This document shows, one piece after another, positions 1-4,400 of a stretch of 22,128 bases of DNA. Both the position numbers and the translations under genes were made by a program. This DNA comes from a virus. Numbering within the stretch: position 1 is the first letter of the stretch; the number at the start of each line of letters is the position of its first letter. Location of the stretch: positions 1 to 22,128 of the IMG/VR virus record IMGVR_UViG_3300042866_001100; one strand, 5' to 3'. Below the pieces are notes generated by a model. That model saw only the letters and a program-made list of their open reading frames with translations, did no database searches and had not been told where the DNA came from.

Positions 1-22
1 TTAGTTCTTTAACAAAACAATT

Positions 23-109
23 TGCGGGGTGTCAGAAGCCTGGTATCTGGCCGGTTTCATAATCCGGTGCCTATGTGCCTCGGAGGTTCAAATCCTCCCC
101 CCGCTACCA
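23..109 (+). tRNA. tRNA-Met (CAT), initiator-like, with expanded variable loop
   Basis: The anticodon loop TTCATAA gives CAT. The acceptor pairs GCGGGG with CCCCGC, but the terminal 1-72 pair is a T-T mismatch. An unpaired 1-72 position is the hallmark of bacterial initiator tRNA, and the D-loop AGCCTGGTA matches that of E. coli tRNA-fMet. The T-arm is GGAGG-TTCAAAT-CCTCC and CCA is encoded. Two things are odd: the 31-39 pair is T-T, and the variable region is about 14 nt because the short word GTGCCT occurs twice in tandem. Initiator identity is inferred, since the usual three G-C pairs of the anticodon stem are not intact. Confidence 0.8.
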
Positions 110-115
110 TTTGAT

Positions 116-192
116 GGTCCGGTAGCTCAATAGAGCAGAGCAGTCTCTTTATAAGGGTCAGGTTGTGGGTTCGAAGCCCACCCGGACCACCA
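116..192 (+). tRNA. tRNA-Ile (TAT)
   Basis: A 7-bp acceptor (GGTCCGG with CCGGACC), A73 and an encoded CCA are visible. The T-arm is GTGGG-TTCGAAG-CCCAC. The anticodon loop TTTATAA reads TAT, which decodes AUA, a codon that is rare in many hosts but expected in an AT-rich phage. The D-arm is GCTC/GAGC with a 9-nt loop lacking a clear GG, and the anticodon stem has one mismatch, so it is a somewhat diverged but probably functional tRNA. Confidence 0.8.
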
Positions 193-203
193 AATTTTGA
201 TAT

Positions 204-287
204 GGGTATGTGATGGAATGGCAGACATGCGACTCTCAAAAAGTCGTGCTGAAAGGCGTGGGGGTTCGACTCCCTCCATACCCACCA
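204..287 (+). tRNA. tRNA-Leu (CAA)
   Basis: This is a class II tRNA of 84 nt. The acceptor GGGTATG pairs with CATACCC, the anticodon arm is CGACT-CTCAAAA-AGTCG (CAA), and a long variable arm precedes a T-arm with loop TTCGACT. A73 and CCA are encoded. It is the third gene of a four-tRNA run. Confidence 0.93.
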
Positions 288-297
288 AATTTAAAAT

Positions 298-381
298 GCC
301 ACCGTGGTGAAATAGGCAGACACAAGGCACTTAAAATGCCTCGCCAAAAGCGTGCCGGTTCAAGTCCGGCCGGTGGTACCA
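298..381 (+). tRNA. tRNA-Leu (TAA)
   Basis: This is a class II tRNA of 84 nt. The acceptor GCCACCG pairs with CGGTGGT (G-U at 1-72), the anticodon arm is AGGCA-CTTAAAA-TGCCT (TAA), the T-loop is TTCAAGT, and CCA is encoded. It is the last tRNA before a terminator. Confidence 0.93.
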
Positions 382-387
382 ATTTAA

Positions 388-419
388 AATGCCAGACATT
401 AAGTTGTCTGGCATTTTTT
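388..419 (+). terminator. Rho-independent terminator of the first tRNA run
   Basis: The inverted repeat AATGCCAGACA / TGTCTGGCATT with a 5-nt loop is followed by a T-rich tract. It sits 6 nt after the CCA of tRNA-Leu(TAA). Confidence 0.9.
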
Positions 420-430
420 ATGCGCAAATC

Positions 431-448
431 CATATATGCGCATATATG
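431..448. repeat. Perfect 18-bp palindrome
   Basis: CATATATGCGCATATATG is a perfect 18-bp palindrome between the tRNA terminator and the promoter of the outer-membrane protein gene, about 54 bp upstream of the -35 box. It could be a dimeric regulator operator. Because it is AT-rich and alternating, chance is not excluded. Confidence 0.5.
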
Positions 449-501
449 AAAATTCTTCAACTTTTATATCTGCCAGAACTATGTATCTCATGAAAAATCC
501 G

Positions 502-530
502 TTGACAAAAACGTTATATGACGGTATAGT
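502..530 (+). promoter_or_regulatory. Consensus sigma70 promoter of the outer-membrane protein gene
   Basis: The -35 box TTGACA (502-507) and the -10 box TATAGT (525-530) are separated by exactly 17 bp. This is the best host-type promoter in the window, which suggests strong transcription by unmodified host RNA polymerase. Confidence 0.85.
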
Positions 531-573
531 TACGGAGTACATGGTAGATGCGTATTTTTGAATCGATAATACC

Positions 574-607
574 TACAACAAACTCAATGAGTGTTGAGGT
601 GGTTGTA
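574..607 (+). promoter_or_regulatory. Leader hairpin in the 5' UTR of the outer-membrane protein gene
   Basis: TACAAC (574-579) pairs with GTTGTA (602-607), and inside it CTCAA (583-587) pairs with TTGAG (594-598), leaving a 6-nt loop. The hairpin ends about 15 nt before the Shine-Dalgarno AAAGGA (623-628). It could stabilise the mRNA 5' end or regulate translation; no known riboswitch is recognised. Confidence 0.55.
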
Positions 608-639
608 CAAAATGTAAAACTGAAAGGAATAAACATAAT

Positions 640-1338
640 ATGAAGAAGATGGTATCACTATTGGCAGTTCTTTGCGCTGCCTTGGTTGTCAACGCAGCTG
701 ATAACGCCAGTATTGGTGTGGAAGCTGGATATAACAACCATTACATCGTGAACGGTGTTTCACGTGCTGAGGGTACGCCATTTATTGGTGTCAATGCAAT
801 CAAGAGCCTCAAGTATGCTGATGTGTACGCTGGCGGAACTCTCCTACCGAACGAGGGATCTGATCAGTCACACTGGACGCTTGGTGCCGGTAAGAGCTTT
901 GGTCTAAGTGAGAAGTTCTCACTTCGTGCCACTGCTGATGTCACTCGTCACCAGAGTGGTATTGCTGGTATTCCAAACTCCACTGAGTTTGGTGCTAAGG
1001 TGGCTTTGAACAACCCATACGTTACTCCATACGTTCGTGGTGCGTTCGATATTGACCTTGATCAACAGGGCGTGTTTGTCGGTCTTAGCCGCACACAGAA
1101 CCTTTTCTATGGTTTCACTGTGACTCCTGCTGTTGAGTATGGTTATGTTGCTGAGTATACCGCTGTGAATGCTAAGGCTACTTTGGCTCGTCCATTCACG
1201 TTTTCATTTGGAAATGTGACTCCTTATGCTGAGGTTGGTTGGTTCGATAACAACTTCGATGGTACTAAGTACAACTGGGCAACCCGTGAGTTCTCCGGTA
1301 CTGTTGTTTACGCTGCTGGTCTCAAGTTGACCTTCTAA
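640..1338 (+). CDS. Outer-membrane beta-barrel protein (TorF/Gcw_chp-like putative porin)
   Basis: The 232-residue protein has a Sec signal peptide (MKK, a hydrophobic stretch at residues 5-17, and a likely cleavage after VNA at residue 19). The rest alternates short aromatic/hydrophobic strands with polar turns and ends in LKLTF. A C-terminal Phe on an amphipathic strand is the beta-barrel assembly signature of Gram-negative outer-membrane proteins. The Y-x-x-x-Y-x-x-x-G-V-S-R segment near residues 31-42 recalls the TorF-type putative porins, but the family call is from memory only. The start is supported by Shine-Dalgarno AAAGGA 11 nt upstream. It has its own consensus promoter and terminator, so it is a self-contained unit. 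It looks more GC-rich and evenly coded than its neighbours, consistent with high expression or acquisition from a host. Possible roles are receptor masking (superinfection exclusion) or altered permeability; both are inference. Confidence 0.8.
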   Translation: MKKMVSLLAVLCAALVVNAADNASIGVEAGYNNHYIVNGVSRAEGTPFIGVNAIKSLKYADVYAGGTLLPNEGSDQSHWTLGAGKSFGLSEKFSLRATADVTRHQSGIAGIPNSTEFGAKVALNNPYVTPYVRGAFDIDLDQQGVFVGLSRTQNLFYGFTVTPAVEYGYVAEYTAVNAKATLARPFTFSFGNVTPYAEVGWFDNNFDGTKYNWATREFSGTVVYAAGLKLTF

Positions 1339-1357
1339 GAAATAATAGTTGACATAA

Positions 1358-1397
1358 AACCGGCAGTGATGTAATGTCATTGCCGGTTAATTTTTTA
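1358..1397 (+). terminator. Rho-independent terminator after the outer-membrane protein gene
   Basis: AACCGGCA (1358-1365) pairs with TGCCGGTT (1381-1388), with a partly paired apical part, followed by AATTTTTTA. Confidence 0.9.
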
Positions 1398-1408
1398 TAC
1401 ACACAAAT

Positions 1409-1645
1409 ATGGCACACTTCATTAAACTCAACGTCCTAGATCCAAGCCACGATGGAAACACAAATAATAGGAAGTACATTCCAAATCTGATAAACTTGGA
1501 TATGATCATCAATATCGAACCATCTGTAGTTCACAGTTTGATTTTTACCAAGAATAACCACCAGCCAATTCGGGTGAGAGAATCGTTGGACGAGATTCTT
1601 GATCTTAGTAAGAGTTGTCATGGTAAAAACAAATTGAACGGATAA
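1409..1645 (+). CDS. Hypothetical small protein (78 aa)
   Basis: I do not recognise a family. The 78-residue protein has a mixed composition. Its middle (residues about 24-50) looks like beta strands, roughly 'pNLINLDMIINIEP', and a short acidic helix follows. There is no signal peptide or membrane segment. It lies alone between two terminators. Its start ATG has no good Shine-Dalgarno; instead a T-rich TTTTTATA sequence ends 9 nt upstream. The ORF is supported by fitting neatly between the two terminators on the strand of its neighbours. Confidence 0.6.
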   Translation: MAHFIKLNVLDPSHDGNTNNRKYIPNLINLDMIINIEPSVVHSLIFTKNNHQPIRVRESLDEILDLSKSCHGKNKLNG

Positions 1646-1650
1646 TATTC

Positions 1651-1674
1651 AACCACCTTCGGGTGGTTTTTTCT
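1651..1674 (+). terminator. Rho-independent terminator with TTCG tetraloop
   Basis: AACCACC pairs with GGTGGTT around a stable TTCG loop, followed by TTTTTC. It ends the 78-aa gene. Confidence 0.92.
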
Positions 1675-1707
1675 TTTTATACAATTCATCGTGATATATA
1701 AAAACAT

Positions 1708-2640
1708 ATGGATATCAACTCAAAGATTTACATTGCTGGACATAGAGGAATGGTTGGATCATCTATTTGGAGAACTCTTCTTAGTCACGGATATACCAAC
1801 TTGGTGGGAGTCACACATGACGGTTTAGACTTGACAAATCAAAAGGCAGTCAACGACTTTTTTGAAAAGACTAAACCAGAATATGTAATCATGGCAGCAG
1901 CAAAGGTTGGAGGAATTGTTGCCAACAGTACATATCCTGCTCAGTTCATTTACAACAATCTCCAGATCCAAAACAATTTGATTGATGCTTCACACAAATA
2001 TGGCGTAACCAAGTTGTTGTTTCTTGGAAGCAGTTGTATTTATCCAAAATTTGCTCAACAGCCAATTAAGGAAGAATGTTTGTTGACCGGTGATTTGGAA
2101 CCAACAAATCAATGGTATGCTATCGCAAAGATTGCTGGAATTAAAATGTGTCAAGCATATCGTCAACAATACAAATCTGATTTCATTAGTGCCATGCCTT
2201 GCAACTTGTATGGAATCAATGACAACTTTGATTTAAACAATTCACACGTGTTACCCGCTTTGATTCGCAAGTTTCATACTGCCATGATCAAGAATGAACC
2301 AGAGGTTATATGTTGGGGAACCGGAAGTCCAATGCGTGAGTTTTTGTACGTTGATGATTTGGCTGAAGCGTGTGTGTTCTTGATGAAAAACTACAGTGAT
2401 GACTTACATATCAATGTTGGATATGGAGATGACATCACCATCAAACAGGCCGTAGAAACCGTCTGTGAGGTTGTGGGCTATCAAGGCAACGTCGTGTGGG
2501 ATGATTCAAAGCCTGATGGTACTCCTAGAAAGGTTATGGATAGTTCACGCATACTGAAAATGGGATGGAAGCCAAATGTGAAATTGTTGGACGGTCTTGA
2601 AAAAACTTACTATTGGTTCAAAAATAATGTACATTTGTGA
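1708..2640 (+). CDS. fcl: GDP-L-fucose synthase (GDP-4-keto-6-deoxymannose epimerase/reductase)
   Basis: This extended-SDR enzyme converts GDP-4-keto-6-deoxy-D-mannose to GDP-L-fucose with NADPH. The 310 residues are close to the usual length (about 310-320). The NADP-binding G-x-x-G-x-x-G is at residues 11-17 (GHRGMVG). The catalytic set is visible: Ser108 in GSSCIYP, Tyr137 and Lys141 in Y-A-I-A-K, Cys110, and His180 in the segment N-N-S-H. The last two match the epimerase Cys and His of the E. coli enzyme. The partner GDP-mannose 4,6-dehydratase is not in the window, so the substrate must come from the host or from elsewhere in the phage genome. The protein probably supplies fucose for glycan modification together with the glycosyltransferases further right. 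The ATG has no clear Shine-Dalgarno. Confidence 0.93.
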   Translation: MDINSKIYIAGHRGMVGSSIWRTLLSHGYTNLVGVTHDGLDLTNQKAVNDFFEKTKPEYVIMAAAKVGGIVANSTYPAQFIYNNLQIQNNLIDASHKYGVTKLLFLGSSCIYPKFAQQPIKEECLLTGDLEPTNQWYAIAKIAGIKMCQAYRQQYKSDFISAMPCNLYGINDNFDLNNSHVLPALIRKFHTAMIKNEPEVICWGTGSPMREFLYVDDLAEACVFLMKNYSDDLHINVGYGDDITIKQAVETVCEVVGYQGNVVWDDSKPDGTPRKVMDSSRILKMGWKPNVKLLDGLEKTYYWFKNNVHL

Positions 2641-2656
2641 AATTTGTTCATATATA

Positions 2657-2686
2657 TTGACATAATGAATTTGCTATCCGTACAGT
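2657..2686 (+). promoter_or_regulatory. Putative sigma70 promoter for a small RNA
   Basis: TTGACA (2657-2662) and TACAGT (2681-2686) are 18 bp apart. No ORF follows before the terminator at 2772, so a non-coding transcript of about 110 nt is predicted. The -10 is imperfect (4 of 6). Confidence 0.5.
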
Positions 2687-2691
2687 CAGTA

Positions 2692-2805
2692 GTAGCCAGT
2701 GGACAACCAAGTCCATCGGCACTCCCTAGCGCATGCTAGACTAGACTAACGGTAAAAGTTGCTTAAAGAACAAACCGTTGGTCCAAAAGATCAACGGTTT
2801 TTTGT
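2692..2805 (+). ncRNA. Putative structured small RNA with own promoter and terminator
   Basis: No ORF is present. Paired elements seen: TGGAC/GTCCA (about 2699-2715) enclosed by GCC/GGC; a perfect hairpin CTAGC-GCAT-GCTAG (2726-2739); and AACGGT (2748-2753), which can pair with ACCGTT (2774-2779), the left arm of the terminator. That last pairing would exclude the terminator hairpin, the layout of an attenuator. The family is unknown. The 5' end is inferred from the -10 box. Confidence 0.5.
2772..2804 (+). terminator. Rho-independent terminator (3' end of the putative small RNA)
   Basis: AAACCGTTG (2772-2780) pairs with CAACGGTTT (2792-2800), followed by TTTTG. This 9-bp stem separates the small RNA from the next tRNA promoter. 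Confidence 0.88.
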
Positions 2806-2817
2806 TTGAAAAGTTCA

Positions 2818-2845
2818 TTGACATTTTGAGATTTCGTGTTAGTAT
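2818..2845 (+). promoter_or_regulatory. Putative promoter of the main tRNA island
   Basis: TTGACA (2818-2823) is followed by TAGTAT (2840-2845) at 16-bp spacing. Transcription would start about 10 nt before tRNA-Val. Confidence 0.6.
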
Positions 2846-2862
2846 GTAATAACGATTGAGAT

Positions 2863-2937
2863 GCACGGTTAGCTCAGTGGTAGAGTAGCAGCCTTACACG
2901 CTGTTTGTCGGGGGTTCGAATCCCTCACCGTGTACCA
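2863..2937 (+). tRNA. tRNA-Val (TAC)
   Basis: The acceptor GCACGGT pairs with ACCGTGT (G-U at the end). The anticodon arm is GCAGC-CTTACAC-GCTGT (TAC). The T-loop is TTCGAAT and CCA is encoded. Confidence 0.93.
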
Positions 2938-2956
2938 ATTTTAACACTAAATTTTT

Positions 2957-3121
2957 ATGGAAAATAACGTTGACAAAGATATGCAATACGAGTATGTTAG
3001 AAACAAGATGATGACGGAGAATTATCCGTTGTACGCTTACTACACGGCGATTCAAACAGTTGCCGATAGTATTCTCCCCAAGAAGGAGACTCGATACTTG
3101 GATATTCTTGGTCTTGAGTAG
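2957..3121 (+). CDS. Small hypothetical protein (54 aa)
   Basis: The ATG at 2957 opens 54 codons ending in TAG. The protein starts MENNVDKDMQYEYVRNKMM and ends YLDILGLE. It is tyrosine-rich and likely helical, with no membrane segment. Support is moderate: the frame is open from the ATG, there is a T-rich stretch immediately upstream, and no competing gene covers it. It lies between tRNA-Val and tRNA-Pro, so it would be translated from the tRNA transcript or from its own start. I recognise no family. Confidence 0.5.
   Translation: MENNVDKDMQYEYVRNKMMTENYPLYAYYTAIQTVADSILPKKETRYLDILGLE
2970..2998 (+). promoter_or_regulatory. Possible internal promoter inside the 54-aa gene
   Basis: TTGACA (2970-2975) and TATGTT (2993-2998) are exactly 17 bp apart. 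It could drive the structured region and tRNAs downstream. It lies in a coding frame, so it may be chance. Confidence 0.35.
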
Positions 3122-3217
3122 TTGTCGGTACGGGCTTGAAACTCTATCTGGTGTGCCCTTAAACACTTGATCGGTCACTGGGTGTTATGCTTTGTGCAGA
3201 ACCCAACTGGCGATAAC
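3121..3217 (+). ncRNA. Structured inter-tRNA RNA of unknown class
   Basis: GTTGTCG (3121-3127) can pair with CGATAAC (3211-3217), a 7-bp closing helix with one G-U. Inside are GGGC/GCCC (3132-3135 with 3155-3158) and TGGGT/ACCCA (3179-3183 with 3201-3205). There is no T-arm consensus and no ORF, so it is not a standard tRNA. It begins on the last base of the 54-aa gene's stop codon and ends 22 nt before tRNA-Pro. Pairings were found by eye; the class is unknown. Confidence 0.4.
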
Positions 3218-3239
3218 TGAAATATAGTTTAGATTTTAT

Positions 3240-3316
3240 CGGAATGTAGCTCAACTTGGTAGAGCACTTGCTTTGGGAGCAAGTTGTTGCAGGTTCAAAT
3301 CCTGTCATTCCGACCA
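3240..3316 (+). tRNA. tRNA-Pro (TGG)
   Basis: The acceptor CGGAATG pairs perfectly with CATTCCG, giving the C1-G72 pair typical of bacterial tRNA-Pro. The anticodon arm is CTTGC-TTTGGGA-GCAAG (TGG), the T-loop is TTCAAAT, and CCA is encoded. Confidence 0.94.
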
Positions 3317-3321
3317 ATTTC

Positions 3322-3405
3322 GGGCGTATGGTGAAATGGCAGACACGTGAGTCTTAGGAACTCATGGAGAAATCCGTGTAGGTTCAAGTCCTACTACGCC
3401 CACCA
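3322..3405 (+). tRNA. tRNA-Leu (TAG)
   Basis: This is class II with acceptor GGGCGTA/TACGCCC, anticodon arm TGAGT-CTTAGGA-ACTCA (TAG), a long variable arm and T-loop TTCAAGT. CCA is encoded. It is the third Leu isoacceptor of the window. Confidence 0.93.
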
Positions 3406-3414
3406 AATTTGCTA

Positions 3415-3497
3415 GTTTGAACGTAACCACAATACGGTGGACGAGGAGATAGACTCCGCTTAGACTCATAGAGAAATCTATGAAGGCGGCTTCAAAC
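3415..3497 (+). ncRNA. Cloverleaf-like structured RNA that is not a canonical tRNA
   Basis: GTTTGAA (3415-3421) pairs perfectly with TTCAAAC (3491-3497). Three hairpins lie inside: CCAC/GTGG (3427-3430 with 3437-3440), GGAG/CTCC (3445-3448 with 3454-3457) and CATAGA-GAAA-TCTATG (3467-3482), the last with a GNRA tetraloop. The size (83 nt) and the four-way layout mimic a class II tRNA. However, there is no T-arm next to the closing helix, no 7-nt anticodon loop and no CCA. It sits between tRNA-Leu and tRNA-Ser. The class is unknown. Confidence 0.5.
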
Positions 3498-3512
3498 GGT
3501 ACACAATTTTAT

Positions 3513-3604
3513 GGTTGATAGGCAGATATAAGCTGGCTGCATCAGTCTTGAAAACTGAGTTCGTTGAAAGACGAAGGTCCGGGCAGTACGGACATCAACC
3601 GCCA
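3513..3604 (+). tRNA. tRNA-Ser (TGA) with non-canonical T-loop
   Basis: The acceptor GGTTGAT pairs with ATCAACC, G73 is the serine discriminator and CCA is encoded. The anticodon arm is TCAGT-CTTGAAA-ACTGA (TGA), and the long variable arm has stem TTCGT/ACGAA. The D-stem is GCAG/CTGC. The T-stem GTCCG/CGGAC is perfect, but its 7-nt loop is GGCAGTA, not TTCRANY, and position 8 is A instead of T. Every stem is intact, so this does not look like decay. Confidence 0.8.
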
Positions 3605-3610
3605 CTTTAT

Positions 3611-3700
3611 GGAAGTGACGTAGATAGTTAGGTTTCTACAGCAGTTTGCTAAACTGCCGTGGTCTAAAAGCCACTGAGGGGGCAGCACCCTTCGCTTCCG
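3611..3700 (+). tRNA. tRNA-Ser (GCT) with non-canonical T-loop, no encoded CCA
   Basis: The acceptor GGAAGTG pairs with CGCTTCC, with G73. The anticodon arm is GCAGT-TTGCTAA-ACTGC (GCT), the D-stem is GTAG/CTAC, and the variable arm is GTGG/CCAC. The T-stem GAGGG/CCCTT closes a loop GGCAGCA, nearly identical to that of the neighbouring Ser(TGA) tRNA, and position 8 is again A. The next three bases are CGC, so CCA must be added after transcription, unlike most tRNAs here. Confidence 0.78.
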
Positions 3701-3778
3701 CGCTATGAGAGTTAGATTACCTGTTCGTGGTTCATAGTACACATCAATTATTTGATGACTGAATATCTAATACTTTAC
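3701..3778 (+). other. Inter-tRNA spacer with weak pairing
   Basis: No gene is seen. CTATGA (3703-3708) can pair with TCATAG, ATCAA-TTAT-TTGAT forms a small hairpin, and TTAGAT can pair with ATCTAA about 45 nt later. It may be a processing spacer or another structured RNA. The evidence is weak. Confidence 0.3.
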
Positions 3779-3854
<76 letters not shown>

Positions 3855-3864
3855 GTTTTACAAC

Positions 3865-3938
3865 GCGGGTATAGCTCAACGGTAGAGTGCCAGTCTTCCA
3901 AACTGGCTATGCGGGTTCGATTCCCGCTACCCGCTCCA
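3865..3938 (+). tRNA. tRNA-Gly (TCC)
   Basis: The acceptor GCGGGTA pairs with TACCCGC, with T73 as is usual for tRNA-Gly. The anticodon arm is CCAGT-CTTCCAA-ACTGG (TCC), the T-loop is TTCGATT, and CCA is encoded. Confidence 0.94.
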
Positions 3939-3946
3939 ATTTTAAT

Positions 3947-4020
3947 TGCCCGATGGTGTAATGGTAGCACAAGAGACTTTGACTCTCTTTGTATTGGTTC
4001 AAATCCAGTTCGGGCAACCA
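3947..4020 (+). tRNA. tRNA-Gln (TTG)
   Basis: The acceptor TGCCCGA pairs with TCGGGCA; the weak T1-A72 pair is typical of tRNA-Gln. The anticodon arm is AGAGA-CTTTGAC-TCTCT (TTG), the T-loop is TTCAAAT, and CCA is encoded. Confidence 0.93.
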
Positions 4021-4029
4021 CTTTATATA

Positions 4030-4129
4030 TGTCGGTTAAGGGTGTAATTTTAGAGAAATTGTAATGAGTGATCATCAGTTACAGGAGTAAAAACTAGTGA
4101 TCGAAAGATCCGTTCATCAAACACCGACA
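4030..4129 (+). ncRNA. Second inter-tRNA structured RNA with 7-bp closing helix
   Basis: TGTCGGT (4030-4036) pairs perfectly with ACCGACA (4123-4129). Inside are AATTT/AAATT with a 5-nt loop and a perfect GATC-GAAA-GATC hairpin (4099-4110) carrying a GNRA tetraloop. A long closing helix plus a GAAA hairpin near the 3' side is also the layout of the element at 3415-3497. The only ORFs inside are 11 and 7 codons. The class is unknown; pairings were made by eye. Confidence 0.42.
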
Positions 4130-4140
4130 ATCATTTCAAT

Positions 4141-4214
4141 CAGAAAGTAGATAATAATATAGTCGCACAACTCTGGGTTGTGAGGTACGGGTGCGAATCC
4201 CGTCTTTCTGACCA
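4141..4214 (+). tRNA. Unusual tRNA, formal anticodon CTG (Gln) but Pro-like acceptor
   Basis: The acceptor CAGAAAG pairs perfectly with CTTTCTG, giving C1-G72, a proline-type end. The anticodon stem CACAA/TTGTG closes the loop CTCTGGG. Counting from T33 the anticodon is CTG (Gln), while the proline triplet TGG sits one base further 3'. The T-loop is TGCGAAT (G at 55). The D-arm is weak, without GG. CCA is encoded. It could be a diverged proline tRNA, a Gln tRNA or a tRNA with altered decoding. Confidence 0.6.
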
Positions 4215-4221
4215 TTTTAAT

Positions 4222-4298
4222 CGGGGTGTATTGTCAATTAGGAGACGGCCTGATCTGGAGTCAGGAAGCTGCAGGTGCAAGTCCTGTCACCCCGACCA
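4222..4298 (+). tRNA. tRNA-Pro (TGG), second copy, with C33 and G55
   Basis: The acceptor CGGGGTG pairs with CACCCCG (C1-G72). The anticodon arm is CCTGA-TCTGGAG-TCAGG, so TGG is at 34-36, but position 33 is C instead of the near-universal T. The T-loop is TGCAAGT (G at 55). The D-loop AATTAGGA keeps GG, and CCA is encoded. A canonical Pro(TGG) tRNA exists at 3240. Confidence 0.75.
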
Positions 4299-4313
4299 TT
4301 TTATATGCTAGCT

Positions 4314-4391
4314 GCAATCTGGTGAGAACGTTGGCTTAGGATTGAACCTAAGTTATCAGCGGTGATGGGTTCGATTCCCATAGTTTGCACC
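4314..4391 (+). pseudogene. Degenerate tRNA-like element
   Basis: A normal T-arm (ATGGG-TTCGATT-CCCAT) is followed by AGTTTGC, which pairs with GCAATCT except for one T-T mismatch. The 3' end is ACCG rather than ACCA. The central arm CTTAGG/CCTAAG leaves only a 6-nt loop (or 8 nt if the last pair opens), so no anticodon can be read with confidence. The D region is too short for a standard arm if that stem forms. It may be a decayed class II tRNA or a specialised tRNA. Confidence 0.5.
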
Positions 4392-4400
4392 GTTTTTATA

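Noticed and set aside
57-460. Several short ORFs on both strands over the first tRNA run
   Set aside because: They overlap four well-paired tRNA genes; G-x-x-P-P/P-R peptides are translated T-arms.
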